The notes beneath the pieces are model-generated. The model made no database searches and was not told the origin of the DNA. It saw only the letters and a list, made by a program, of their open reading frames with translations. From the NCBI GenBank assembly GCA_903840415.1, contig CAIMFY010000110.1, positions 62,001 to 126,000 on the forward strand: a DNA stretch of 64,000 bases. Direction: 5' to 3'. The translations under genes and the position numbers were made by a program. This stretch comes from an uncultured Opitutia bacterium. Its GTDB lineage: Bacteria > Verrucomicrobiota > Verrucomicrobiia > Opitutales > Opitutaceae. Position 1 is the stretch's first letter, and every line of letters starts with the position of its first letter. Shown in pieces: positions 51,201 to 58,697 of this stretch.

Positions 51201-53524
51201 CCGGCAACTTGACCACCAGCGCGTCGGTCTCAGTCACCGTCACCTCGGTCGGTGCGCCCACGGCCACCATTGTCAATCCCATCGCGGGCCAGACCTACAG
51301 CGTGGGCAACTCGATCCCGTTCATCGTGACGACCAGCGGCGGAAACGGCCCGATCGCGCTGGTGCAGTTTTTCGTCAACGGCGCGCCGCTCGGCAGCCTG
51401 CCCGGCTCACCCTATGTGCAGACCTGGAAACCGCTCGCGGCCGGCAACTACAGCCTATTGGCGGTCGCCACCGACAGCGCCGGCATCTCGTCCAACTCGC
51501 CTGCGCTCGCCGTCGTCGTCAACCCGAACGCGCCGCCGACTGTCGCCCTCACCGGCCCCGCCACCAACACGACGGTCAACTCCGGCACGCCGATCAACTT
51601 CACCGCGACCGCGGCGGACATCGATGGCAGCGTCGCCTCGGTCGTCTTCCTCGTTAACGGCAACCTCGTCGGCAGCTCCGCGGCTTCGCCATTCACCGCG
51701 GCCTGGACACCCACCGCTGCTGGCTCTTACGCCGCCGTCGCCCAAGCGACCGACAATTCCGGCAACGTCACCACTTCTGCGGCGATCAACATCAGTGTCA
51801 GCGCGAACCAGCCGCCCGCCATTGCGCTAGCGTCGCCGACCAGCGGCACCGTCCTGCGCGCGGCCTCCGCCACCACGATCAACGCCACGGCCTCCGATAC
51901 CGACGGCACGATCGCAAGCGTCCAGTTCTTCGCCAACGGCGTGGCGATCGGCGCCCCGATCACCACGATTTCATCGACGGGCTACTACACCGCCCAATGG
52001 ACGCCGGCCTCGGGTGGCATCTACACCCTGACTGCCACGGCCATCGACAATTCTGGCGCCGCCACCTCGACCACCTCGACGGTGCTCGCCCTCAGTGCCG
52101 CGAGCGGCGGCGGCGATACGGTTTTCACCGGCAGCATGTTCGGCCTCGGCGAAACCGGGCGGTTTGCCATCATCAACGCCAGTGGCAAGAGCGCCGCCTT
52201 CATCGGCTACTCCACGCTCGGCGCCGGCAAAGTGTATTTCTATCCAAGCATTCCGGTGGATGCGTCCCGCGGTTTCACGCTCTCCGATTCGACGGGTAAG
52301 GTGCTCATCGCCGGCTCCGTCGGCGACACCGCCGCGACGATCACGACGCTCGATGGCGCGGCGACCACGCTGATCGGCGTGGTCACTTTCCCCACGGGCA
52401 CGCCCGTGGCGAGCGGCTACTACACCGGCAGCATCGCCGGCCGTCCGGCGAGCCAGCTTGCAGCCATCGTCGGCCCCGACGGCTCGATCACGCTCTTCGC
52501 CACCGATGGCTCCGTGCGCACCGCCGGCGCCGGCACCGTGAGTGCGACTGGCGCGTTCACCAACATCCCCGCGCTCGGCGGCGGCACCTTCACCGGCAAA
52601 GCCGATCCCGCGACCAAATTCCTCACCGGCAACCTCACCGGCCCGATCGCCGGCGGCCTCATGGGCGCGATCGAGTCGGGCGTGTCGTTCAGCGATGGCT
52701 TCCTGCGCAATCTCTCCTCGCGCGGCCAGGTCGGCTCCGGCTCCAACATTCTCATCGCTGGCTTCGTCGTCGGTGGCACCACGCCGAAGAACGTCCTCAT
52801 CCGCGCCATCGGCCCGTCGCTGACGCAGTTTGGCATCACCGGAGCGCTCGCCGATTCCTACCTGCAACTCTTCGGTGGCACGAGCGGCACCACACAACTC
52901 GCAGCGAACGATAACTGGGGTGGCTCGACCGCGCTCATCAATGCTTCTAAGAGCGTCGGTGCCTTCTCGCTTTCGACCACGAGTCTCGACTCCCTCCTCC
53001 TCGTTTCGCTCGCGCCCGGCAATTACACCGCGCAAGTCAGCGGAGTGAGCGGCGCCACAGGCACCGCCCTCGTCGAACTCTACGATGTGGACAACCCGAC
53101 GCCCTACTCGACGCAGAAAGTCACCAACATTTCCACCCGCGCCCTTGTCGGCACCGGCCAGAACATCCTGATCGCCGGCTTCGTCGTGAACGGCAACACG
53201 CCGAAAAAACTTCTGATCCGCGCCGTCGGACCGAGCCTCGCGCCCTATTTGGTCGCGGGCACCACCGTCCTCGCCGATCCTTTCCTGCGGATCATTCGGA
53301 ACAGCGATAACCTTGTCGTCCGCGAGAATGACAACTGGGAAACCGGCAACGACATTTCGCTCGTGACTGCGGCCACCGTGAGCGCCGGCGCCTTCCCGCT
53401 CGCGTCGGGTGGCAAGGATGCCGTGATTCTGATCAACCTGCCGCCCGGCACCTACAGCGCACAAGTCAGCGGCAATAACGCGACCACCGGTGTCGCGCTG
53501 GTCGAAGTCTACGAGGTGCCGTGA
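45236..53524 (+). CDS. giant secreted Ig-repeat / beta-propeller surface protein
   Basis: 2762 residues from ATG 45236, preceded by GAGGTG and starting a clear signal peptide (MKLWLRFFLGASLVLAAATVARA). Domains in order: an N-terminal beta region with a CARDB-like part (about 160-300); a PD40/TolB-type propeller (about 345-1135, repeated SSDGRYVAFASDATNLV motifs) interrupted by two Gly/Thr-rich repeat cassettes; twelve Ig-like repeats (about 1141-2284) with the recurring pattern VQFFVNG...WTP...GTYTLTAVATDNSGN; a Gly-rich domain starting FTGSMFGLGETGRFAII; and two C-terminal repeats of the SSRGQVGSGSNILIAGFVV type. Probably an adhesin or matrix protein exported through the secretin encoded 46 bases upstream, which is inference. 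Confidence 0.85.
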   Translation: MKLWLRFFLGASLVLAAATVARAAPILSVTSVASATGYPGDAVTFGIGISNSGAATPADDFSAISTADFRFDFVNTVTGYAFSATALKVFPVALIQGSTTPAGGGSPVPGTGSFNVTTTLPTKIVQAGSYYVRVTMTSTTYGAGSFSSGTFDDGKPHLSVTGKPDFQITSLSYAAGTSYKGGDVIPMTMTFRNNISGNTHNAVPYVPGGPTEAAANFPTYFRISVVLSANPAFGDADDFQLTFFDISAATLATLTGNNGSTVLNADGLDRTYSWNQLLPGNFSGSYYVLAKINSLSSSQVVEDDPPVQTVNGNNIWAGNSLNPNATLINLLPSNFPTTSLVSQATGSNISGSGYSDNPSMSSDGRYVAFASDATNLVTPTTNGVRHVYLFDSQANTTRQLSKSLQGVQGNGNSNNPALSAGGGQVAFASDASNLIFGDTNGFSDIYAVNAVSGEIARVSVTSSGDQANNPSFKPAISTDGRYIAFESTATNLVPGVVRAITIPPGGGGTGYLTIPTVTITGGGATTNATAVATIAGGAVTGITLTSGGVGYNGSAVTVTIAGTTGTGATATAYVTPAVTVTPGVSHIYLRNRDVSGTGIFDTMGNTETTIVDVAPGAYPYTVANGNSTQAAISADGSHVAFASTAVNLTGTATTAGRQHVYERPIAYTGGSSAGAAVLGTTVLVSVRTGTTTEADGNSQTPSLSAKGEYVAFASLADDLLGVGIDTNGVSDIFVYDNTGKATNGTVTRVSTPDPSTALTQGTDPMGSVNPTISSDGRFVTFASLDNNLTAGDAIGRYLSGPTGATATATVGGGAVTLVNVATSGSGYTKVAPIVRIDSKGAGATAAATISGGAITGFTVLNQGDGKYVSAPTVVITGGGATTNATATATINGSGFVTGLTLAAPNFGGAGYTSQPLITISSGNNATATATMKVTGIVVTGGGSGYTSAPTVTITGGGGTGATATATVTGGVVTGLTLGANGSGYTSAPSVAFSNGGGTGATAIVSMGVNAIGVTNGGTGYTSAPTITILSGGDADTTLDIFVHDRDTATSGTFDANVATTLVSANRFGYQTYNILGIPSTSASNIYPVISSNGRFVAFPSDAENVAGLAFGATNLLYLDSNSSRDVFIADRRTTVISSGNGNTPTVTITSPGTGSSVYVNNATTITASAIAVVGVVANVQFYVNGAALGAPITVFPYQTTWTPTAVGSTFTLSAIVTDSFGNQGISPNITVHVNAQPSVGISVPLTQMTLGDPAQTATATASANTPGSSIQSVTFIATGPAASLPGGVNTITLGAPPYTTTFNPSVSGTYTLQATAKDSPNGDNGQSTIITVIVNPVGGGGGGTTPPTVTLSPLPPLTSPVNVPVVLTATATAAGSASIQNVKFLVNGVTQSTTSSAPYTYTFTPSSAGAYVLTVQALDSLNTQGNSTPFTLTVGGVAPTVSFGSAIPATLPVNIPYNLTATATPGTGSGTTITQVQYFANTVSIGTATAFPYLVTWTPAGTGTYTVTAVATDNMGNKSLAATSIVTVNTGTSPTITLTSPNNNAAYSVGDPITLAATTNLGAGLVSSVQFFVNGVQTAAITAGVTGGTLPLFTAKFTPAAGGSYTFVAVVTDIAGNRTTSSPATVTVSTGSVPTVSLAPALAGASFPVNTSQILSATVIANGGSITGVEFFANGLSLGKAAAFPYAIAWTPTGTGVYSITAVATDSQGNITTSAMISVTATGSAGPAVSVVAPVASSTIAVNTPQTLTATASSLSGFITSVQFYVNGLPFGAAVTAYPYSTPWTPTSTGTYSIKARATDSFGNITDSVAIGLTVATTPPPVVSITNPVNGSSYTVGTALSIGASASDPAGTITQVKFLVNGVALPTVATISPYFAAWTPGSVGTYTLTAQATDNTGNVTTSAPVTVTIGANAPPTVSLTSPAAGISYALGNQVLVAASASDSDGTVASVQFFANGLSIGTVTAAPFNTSWRPKVAGTYTLTAVATDNSGNLTTSASVSVTVTSVGAPTATIVNPIAGQTYSVGNSIPFIVTTSGGNGPIALVQFFVNGAPLGSLPGSPYVQTWKPLAAGNYSLLAVATDSAGISSNSPALAVVVNPNAPPTVALTGPATNTTVNSGTPINFTATAADIDGSVASVVFLVNGNLVGSSAASPFTAAWTPTAAGSYAAVAQATDNSGNVTTSAAINISVSANQPPAIALASPTSGTVLRAASATTINATASDTDGTIASVQFFANGVAIGAPITTISSTGYYTAQWTPASGGIYTLTATAIDNSGAATSTTSTVLALSAASGGGDTVFTGSMFGLGETGRFAIINASGKSAAFIGYSTLGAGKVYFYPSIPVDASRGFTLSDSTGKVLIAGSVGDTAATITTLDGAATTLIGVVTFPTGTPVASGYYTGSIAGRPASQLAAIVGPDGSITLFATDGSVRTAGAGTVSATGAFTNIPALGGGTFTGKADPATKFLTGNLTGPIAGGLMGAIESGVSFSDGFLRNLSSRGQVGSGSNILIAGFVVGGTTPKNVLIRAIGPSLTQFGITGALADSYLQLFGGTSGTTQLAANDNWGGSTALINASKSVGAFSLSTTSLDSLLLVSLAPGNYTAQVSGVSGATGTALVELYDVDNPTPYSTQKVTNISTRALVGTGQNILIAGFVVNGNTPKKLLIRAVGPSLAPYLVAGTTVLADPFLRIIRNSDNLVVRENDNWETGNDISLVTAATVSAGAFPLASGGKDAVILINLPPGTYSAQVSGNNATTGVALVEVYEVP
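46727..46982 (+). repeat. Gly/Thr-rich repeat cassette 1 inserted in a propeller blade
   Basis: The blade sequence ...ATNLVPGV is broken by about 85 residues of GxGY/ITGGGA-type repeats before resuming at VSHIYLRNRD. Units carry the pattern GY...PTVTITGGGATTNATAVATI followed by GGAVTGITLTSGGVGY. Confidence 0.6.
47612..48330 (+). repeat. Gly/Thr-rich repeat cassette 2 inserted in a propeller blade
   Basis: About 240 residues of the same repeat type as cassette 1, with at least six GSGYTSAPTVTITGGG-like units, lie between DNNLTAGDA and LDIFVHDRD of another blade. This is the same blade position as cassette 1. Confidence 0.6.
48660..52090 (+). repeat. twelve tandem Ig-like repeat units
   Basis: Each unit is about 90-100 residues, starting PPTVSLTSP or a variant and ending TDNSGN...TVTV, with a central VQFFVNG strand. 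They fit the bacterial Ig-like (Big) superfamily. DNA similarity between units is moderate, which suggests old duplications. Confidence 0.75.
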
Positions 53525-53548
53525 GCTGAAGTGACTGTGATTTTGTGA

Positions 53549-53577
53549 GGCCGCGCGATTCGTTGCGCGGCCTTTTT
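53549..53577 (+). terminator. intrinsic terminator after the giant gene
   Basis: GGCCGCGC (53549-53556) pairs with GCGCGGCC (53565-53572), loop GATTCGTT, followed by five T. It lies between two convergent genes. Confidence 0.85.
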
Positions 53578-53581
53578 GCTG

Positions 53582-54229
53582 TCACCACGCCCCGACCACA
53601 AAACCCGCCGCCGCCTTGATCGCGACGACGCCAAAATTTTTAGCCGCATGGGCCGCGAAGCACGGCAGCAGCGACCGCTGTGGATTCCACGCCGCGAGTC
53701 GGGCGGCATACAACCAGATCGACGTGGCGAATACCGCACCCATGCTGAACCAGCCTTTCGCCGAAAACGTGAACGCAAAACCCGCGTCATCCCAGCGCCA
53801 CAGAAACGGATGCAGCAGCGCAAAACCGATCGAGGCGACCGCGGTCGCGACCCACATCACCGCATGGCCGCGCGACGTGACGACGATCCATCCGCGAAAA
53901 ATCAGCTCCTCGATGATCGGTGCCGCCGTCACGGAGTAGAGCGCAAACAGCCACGTCATCCGCGATTGTTGGGCGGCGAGGCCGAGTGCGTTTTCGCCCA
54001 GCGTCTCACCGGCGAGAATCAGCAGCACTCCCGCCACCGCGATCCCGATGGCGCGCGCAGGCGCCTCGGTCGCGCCCGGCAGTGCGCCGGGAGGGGCGGC
54101 ACCAGTGCGCCAGGCGCGGCGATCTGCGAGCCACAGCCAGCCGGCGTAGAGGCCGGCGACGGTCATCAGCACAATGAGCAGCGGGTGATTCACTCGCTTG
54201 TCATTGCGATGAGGGCGGCGCGGAGGCAA
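53582..54229 (-). CDS. CPBP-family intramembrane metalloprotease (CAAX/ABI type)
   Basis: 215 residues with at least five hydrophobic segments. All three CPBP motifs are visible: EELIFRG (EExxxR), FALLHPF (FxxxH) and HAAKN (HxxxN). Family members are membrane-embedded glutamate-type proteases that process prenylated or other membrane proteins; bacterial roles vary (bacteriocin immunity, envelope signalling). The partner substrate is not evident here. Starting at 54229 gives a basic N-terminal segment before the first helix; ATG 54193 (VNHPLL region) is an alternative. Confidence 0.88.
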   Translation of the reverse strand: MPPRRPHRNDKRVNHPLLIVLMTVAGLYAGWLWLADRRAWRTGAAPPGALPGATEAPARAIGIAVAGVLLILAGETLGENALGLAAQQSRMTWLFALYSVTAAPIIEELIFRGWIVVTSRGHAVMWVATAVASIGFALLHPFLWRWDDAGFAFTFSAKGWFSMGAVFATSIWLYAARLAAWNPQRSLLPCFAAHAAKNFGVVAIKAAAGFVVGAW

Positions 54230-54315
54230 TCCCGCCGGTTTCTCATTCCAGTCTGCTTCGGACCGGCGAGTAATGATTGGTTATTTTATATTTCCTACCT
54301 AGCGTTGATAGAATC

Positions 54316-55347
54316 ATGAGCAGCGCCGCCGCGACACCCGCCGCCTCCGCCCAACCGCACGCCTTTGCGGGAGTCTTCCCGCTGCTCGCCCCGCATCTCG
54401 CGGAGCTCGACCGCTTCCTGCACGGACAGATCGCGGCCTTTGAGCCCGAGATTCGCGCGATGGCCGACTACTGCATCGACACTTCCGGGAAGCGCATCCG
54501 GCCGGCCTTGGTGTTTCTCAGCGGCTGGCGCGGCCCCGGCGTCGTGATGCCCGATCTGGTCCGCGTTTCAGCAGTCGTCGAACTTGTCCATCTTGCGACG
54601 CTCGTGCATGACGACATCATGGACGAGGCGGACGTCCGCCGCAGCCGTCGCACTGCCGCTCGCGAATATGGGCCGACCGCCGCCGTGCTGCTCGGCGACG
54701 CTCTGTTTGCGCACGCGCTCCATCTTGCGACGCAGTTTCCGACGACGGAGATTTGCGCCGCTGTTTCCGATTCCACGCGCAAGGTCTGCGCCGGCGAAAT
54801 CGTCCAGACCCTGCGCCGCGGCTCGACGAGCATCACGCTCGCCGACTATCAGCGCATCGTCGATCTCAAGACGGCGGAGCTGTTTCGCGTTTCGTGTTTT
54901 CTCGGCGCGCGGCTGGCTGGTTTCGAGCCGGGTTATGTGGACGCCGCGAGCCGGTTCGGCCGGCACCTCGGCATCGCCTATCAGATCTACGACGACCTCG
55001 TGGATTTCTTCGGCGACGAAGCCCGCATCGGCAAGACCCTCGGCACCGATCTCGCGAGCGGCAAACTCACCCTACCGCTCCTTGCGTTGCTCGAGCGCCT
55101 GCCTCCCGCCGATCGCGCAGAACTCACGGCGGAAATTACCGGTCGGCGCCCGTCACAACTGGCCTTGCGACTGCAGCAAATGCGCGAGCTCGGCGTGTTT
55201 GCGGCGGTGGCCGAATCAGTGCACACGGAACTCGCCGCCGCGGCCGCCGCGGTGCAGGAATGGCCGGATCACCCACCCGTGCCACTGCTCCTTGGTCTGG
55301 GCGATGTGCTGCGGGCCCAGGTCGCCGCTTTGCGTCCTCGGACTTGA
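54316..55347 (+). CDS. polyprenyl (trans-isoprenyl) diphosphate synthase
   Basis: 343 residues from ATG 54316, chosen because the family's N-terminal helix begins soon after. First Asp-rich motif HDDIMDEAD and second YDDLVDFFGD are intact, with GKRIRPALV binding the diphosphate and KTAELF further on. It condenses isopentenyl units onto an allylic diphosphate to make the long chain for quinones (octaprenyl synthase or similar). Chain length cannot be fixed from sequence alone. It has an AT-rich upstream stretch (TATATT at 54287-54292) but no clear -35. Confidence 0.9.
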   Translation: MSSAAATPAASAQPHAFAGVFPLLAPHLAELDRFLHGQIAAFEPEIRAMADYCIDTSGKRIRPALVFLSGWRGPGVVMPDLVRVSAVVELVHLATLVHDDIMDEADVRRSRRTAAREYGPTAAVLLGDALFAHALHLATQFPTTEICAAVSDSTRKVCAGEIVQTLRRGSTSITLADYQRIVDLKTAELFRVSCFLGARLAGFEPGYVDAASRFGRHLGIAYQIYDDLVDFFGDEARIGKTLGTDLASGKLTLPLLALLERLPPADRAELTAEITGRRPSQLALRLQQMRELGVFAAVAESVHTELAAAAAAVQEWPDHPPVPLLLGLGDVLRAQVAALRPRT

Positions 55348-55412
55348 TTTGACAAGGAATTGGCAACTTTCCGTTTGCACCAACGCGACGGTTGTCGTTA
55401 CTTCCCTGCGTC

Positions 55413-56048
55413 ATGGACGCAACCAAAGCTCTCGGCAAAACACTCGTGGCCTCGCCCGAGCGTCAGCTGGAAGCGGATTCGGATATGGAGATTGTGCACC
55501 GCGTGCAGGCTGGCGATGTGGCCGCTTTTGACCGACTCATCCTGAAATACCGCGAACGCCTTTACGGCATCATTTACAACATGACGTCCAATCGCGAGGA
55601 CGCCGCAGACCTCACGCAGGACTCATTTATCAAGGCCTTTCAGTCGATTCACCGGTTTGGCGGCCAGTCATCGTTTTTCACCTGGCTCTATCGGATCGCG
55701 GTCAATTCGACCCTCACCCATCTGCGCAAAAGCCGACTCCGGTCGTTTTTTAGTCTCGAACGCGTCAATGCTGACGAACCGGTTTCACGCGAAATCATTG
55801 AGGCTCTGACAGATAAGACAGGCGTTGACCGAGATACATTTGTCCGTGAGCTCCAAGAAAAATTGAACGATGCGATGCAAAAGTTGTCTATCAAGCATCG
55901 CACTGTGATTACTTTATTCGAAATCGACGGGCTGAGTCATCAGGACATTGCCGAGGTCATGAACTGTTCGGTGGGCACCGTCCGTTCGCGCCTGCACTAC
56001 GCCAAACAGCTGCTTCAGGCCGAACTCCAGCCCTATATGCGCAAATGA
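55413..56048 (+). CDS. ECF sigma factor (RpoE/SigW type)
   Basis: 211 residues from ATG 55413. Region 2 is seen at YRERLYGIIYNMTSNREDAADLTQDSFIKAF and FFTWLYRIAVN, and region 4 at LSIKHRTVITLFEIDGLSHQDIAEVMNCSVGTVRSRLHYAKQ. No region 1.1 or 3, as in extracytoplasmic-function sigma factors. Its stop overlaps the start of the next gene (ATGA, 56045-56048), whose single-helix product is the probable anti-sigma factor. It should switch on an envelope-stress or similar regulon. Confidence 0.92.
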   Translation: MDATKALGKTLVASPERQLEADSDMEIVHRVQAGDVAAFDRLILKYRERLYGIIYNMTSNREDAADLTQDSFIKAFQSIHRFGGQSSFFTWLYRIAVNSTLTHLRKSRLRSFFSLERVNADEPVSREIIEALTDKTGVDRDTFVRELQEKLNDAMQKLSIKHRTVITLFEIDGLSHQDIAEVMNCSVGTVRSRLHYAKQLLQAELQPYMRK

Positions 56049-56899
56049 TGAATCAAGAACACCGTCGCCCCGTCAGCCTAGAAGACCTGCTGCGTCTGAA
56101 GCGTGCCGAGCGCCCGCCCGTAGAATTTTGGAACGAGTTTGATCGCGAACTGCGGGCGAAACAGCTCGCGGCCTTGGTCGAAAAACGTCCGTGGTGGCGC
56201 ACGCTTCCGGATGCGTTTGGCAGTTTGTCGCGTTATCATTTGCCCCTTGGCGCCACCGCGATTCTGGCTCTCACGGTTTTGACGGTCCGCGAATATCGCA
56301 CGGTGGATGCGGAACCGGCGATCGATGCAGTTGGCAATCTGGCGGAGACTGTCACGCCTGCGATGACGCCGTCCAATGACCTTGCCGTCAGTCATTTTGT
56401 GACTCCCACGCGTCAGACGACGACGGTGGCAACGGTTGATAACGAAAACGCGACCGATTCGACCACTTTGATCTCGGCTTCAGAAACGACTTCTTCTGAT
56501 CAGCGCTCCCGGATGATTTCAGAATCGGATGCCACGTCGCGCACCGCCTATGCGAGGTCAGATGCGACACCGGCAGCACGCTTTATCGCTGCGAACCTCG
56601 CGCTCGCCCAAGCCGCCGAACCTGCCATCGCGCAGAATCTCCTTGGCGCATCGCGCGGTTTTGAAGCCCGCGCCATGCCGGCCCGGACGCCTGTTGTCGA
56701 TCCGTTGTCGCAAATGGCGTCGCCCTCCGACGTCCGCCGCTCCCGCCTGCTCAACGGCGCCGCGGTGGCGGTCTCGATGAATACCGTCGTGCCGACGCGC
56801 ACCGCCGAATTTCACTCCCGCCGTCTGTCGGACGATCAACTATACGATACGGTCAGCCGCTTCGGTGCTCGCGGCAACAGCGTGCTCGTCAAATTCTGA
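56045..56899 (+). CDS. probable membrane anti-sigma factor
   Basis: 284 residues. The N-terminal 60 residues (SLEDLLRLKRAERPPVEFWNEFDRELRAK) are charged and helical, suiting sigma binding. One hydrophobic segment at about 62-78 (YHLPLGATAILALTVLTV) would span the inner membrane, and the rest is a Ser/Thr/Ala-rich periplasmic part. No zinc-binding HxxxCxxC is visible, so it would be a non-zinc anti-sigma. Assigned by coupling with the ECF sigma gene and by topology; not by family match. Confidence 0.7.
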   Translation: MMNQEHRRPVSLEDLLRLKRAERPPVEFWNEFDRELRAKQLAALVEKRPWWRTLPDAFGSLSRYHLPLGATAILALTVLTVREYRTVDAEPAIDAVGNLAETVTPAMTPSNDLAVSHFVTPTRQTTTVATVDNENATDSTTLISASETTSSDQRSRMISESDATSRTAYARSDATPAARFIAANLALAQAAEPAIAQNLLGASRGFEARAMPARTPVVDPLSQMASPSDVRRSRLLNGAAVAVSMNTVVPTRTAEFHSRRLSDDQLYDTVSRFGARGNSVLVKF

Positions 56900-56959
56900 T
56901 CACGGTGGCGCGGGCGGCTCCGCCTGTCTGCACGCCCGGAACCGCCAGACGCCATTCTG

Positions 56960-58603
56960 CTACGCCTTGGCCGGCAGACACGCTCCGCAGCCGTTCGCGA
57001 AGAAATCGTTGCCCTTGTCGTCGACGAGGATGAACGCCGGGAAATCCTGCACCTCGATCTTCCACACGGCTTCCATGCCGAGTTCAGGATACTCGAGGAC
57101 TTCGACTTTCTTGATATTCTCCTTCGCGAGGATGGCCGCCGGTCCGCCGATGCTGCCGAGGTAAAACCCACGATGTTTTTTGCAGGCATTAGTGACCTGC
57201 GCGCTGCGGTTGCCCTTGGCGAGCATCACCATCGATCCGCCGAGCGATTGAAACAGATCGACGTAGCTATCCATGCGCCCCGCCGTCGTCGGTCCAAATG
57301 ATCCCGACGCAAAACCCTTCGGCGTCTTCGCCGGTCCGGCATAATAGACGGCGTGATCTTTGAAATACTGCGGCAGTCCCTGGCCGGCATCGACGCGTTC
57401 CTTCAGTTTCGCGTGGGCGATATCGCGGGCGACGATCAACGGGCCGGTCAGCGAAACACGCGTCGTCACGGGGTACTTTGACAGCTCCGCGAGGATATCC
57501 GCCATCGGCCGGTTGAGATCTACCCGGACGATCTTGTCATCTTTCCACAACCGCGCTGCCGCGGGAATGAAGCGGCCGGGGTTCGCCTCCATTATTTCGA
57601 GGAAGAGTCCGTCCCTGGTGATCTTCGCCTTAATGTTGCGATCGGCGCTGCACGACACGCCCATCCCGACCGGACAACTCGCGCCGTGACGCGGCAGGCG
57701 AATCACCCGGACATCGAGCGCAAAATATTTTCCGCCAAACTGCGCGCCGATCCCGGTCGCCCGCGCGATATCCATCACCTTCGCCTCCATCGTCAAATCG
57801 CGAAACGCCCGGCCGTGTTCGTTGCCCGTGGTCGGCAGTGCGTCGAGGTATTTTGTCGAGGCGAGCTTTAGCGTCTTCATGCACGCTTCGGCACTCGTGC
57901 CGCCGACGACGAAGACCAGATGGTAAGGCGGGCACGCCGCCGTGCCGAGGAGCGGCAGTTTTTCCGCGACAAATTTCTCGAAGCTCTTCGGGTTGAGCAC
58001 GGCTTTCGTTTCCTGAAAAAGAAACAGCTTGTTCGCCGAGCCGCCGCCCTTCGCGACGAAGAGGAACTCATACTTCGCGCCCTCGGTCGCGAGCACATCG
58101 ATCTGCGCCGGCAGGTTGGTGCCGGTGTTCACTTCCTTCCACATGTCGAGCGGTGCCGTCTGCGAGTAGCGGAGATTTTCCTTCGTGAAGCACTCGTAGA
58201 CGCCCTTGGAGATCCACTCGGCGTCGTTTGCGCCAGTCCACACCTGCTGGCCCTTCTTCGCCATGATCGCAGCGGTGCCAGTGTCCTGACACATCGGCAA
58301 AATTCCCTCGGCGGCGATCTCGGCGTTTTTCAGGAGCGTGAGCGCGACGTAGCGATCGTTATCCGAGGCCTCCGGATCGTCGAGGATGGCGGCGACTTGC
58401 TGGAGGTGTTTCGTCCGCAGCATGAAGGACGTGTCGTGAAACGCCTGCTGCGTGAGAAATGCGATCGCCTCCGGCGCCACCTTCAGAATTTCGCGGCCTT
58501 CAAAGGTAGTCGTGCTGACGCCTTCCTGAGAAAGCAGGCGATACTCGGTCGTATCATCACCGAGGGGAAACGGATCTTGGTAAACAAAGGGCGGCGTGGA
58601 CAT
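56960..58603 (-). CDS. fumA: class I fumarate hydratase (iron-sulfur)
   Basis: 547 residues from ATG 58603 (a TTG at 58624 is less likely). Single-chain class I fumarase converting fumarate to malate in the TCA cycle. The three cysteines holding the [4Fe-4S] cluster are exactly where they are in E. coli FumA: Cys105 (MCQDTGTA), Cys224 (ACPPYH) and Cys318 (SCSADRN). The C-terminal beta domain has the [15 protein letters not shown] and GGPAAIL signatures. An oxygen-labile enzyme, consistent with a life including low-oxygen conditions, though class I fumarases also occur in aerobes. Transcribed alone, convergent with the sigma unit. Confidence 0.95.
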   Translation of the reverse strand: MSTPPFVYQDPFPLGDDTTEYRLLSQEGVSTTTFEGREILKVAPEAIAFLTQQAFHDTSFMLRTKHLQQVAAILDDPEASDNDRYVALTLLKNAEIAAEGILPMCQDTGTAAIMAKKGQQVWTGANDAEWISKGVYECFTKENLRYSQTAPLDMWKEVNTGTNLPAQIDVLATEGAKYEFLFVAKGGGSANKLFLFQETKAVLNPKSFEKFVAEKLPLLGTAACPPYHLVFVVGGTSAEACMKTLKLASTKYLDALPTTGNEHGRAFRDLTMEAKVMDIARATGIGAQFGGKYFALDVRVIRLPRHGASCPVGMGVSCSADRNIKAKITRDGLFLEIMEANPGRFIPAAARLWKDDKIVRVDLNRPMADILAELSKYPVTTRVSLTGPLIVARDIAHAKLKERVDAGQGLPQYFKDHAVYYAGPAKTPKGFASGSFGPTTAGRMDSYVDLFQSLGGSMVMLAKGNRSAQVTNACKKHRGFYLGSIGGPAAILAKENIKKVEVLEYPELGMEAVWKIEVQDFPAFILVDDKGNDFFANGCGACLPAKA

Positions 58604-58697
58604 GGCGGACGAAAAGTTGGCCAAACTTCCCGGTATGTAAAGTGCGCTGGTTTTCCGCCGGCAGGAATAAGCGCCGATGGCCGGCCGAAAGCCGATG

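Noticed and set aside
45236-53524. CRISPR-like or DNA tandem repeats in the giant gene
   Set aside because: The periodicity is protein-domain repeats with diverged DNA; no short identical repeats with regular spacers.
55349-55412. Promoter or ECF autoregulatory site before the sigma factor gene
   Set aside because: TTGACA (55349-55354) and GGCAACTTT (55362-55370) are present but neither has a matching -10 at a normal distance.
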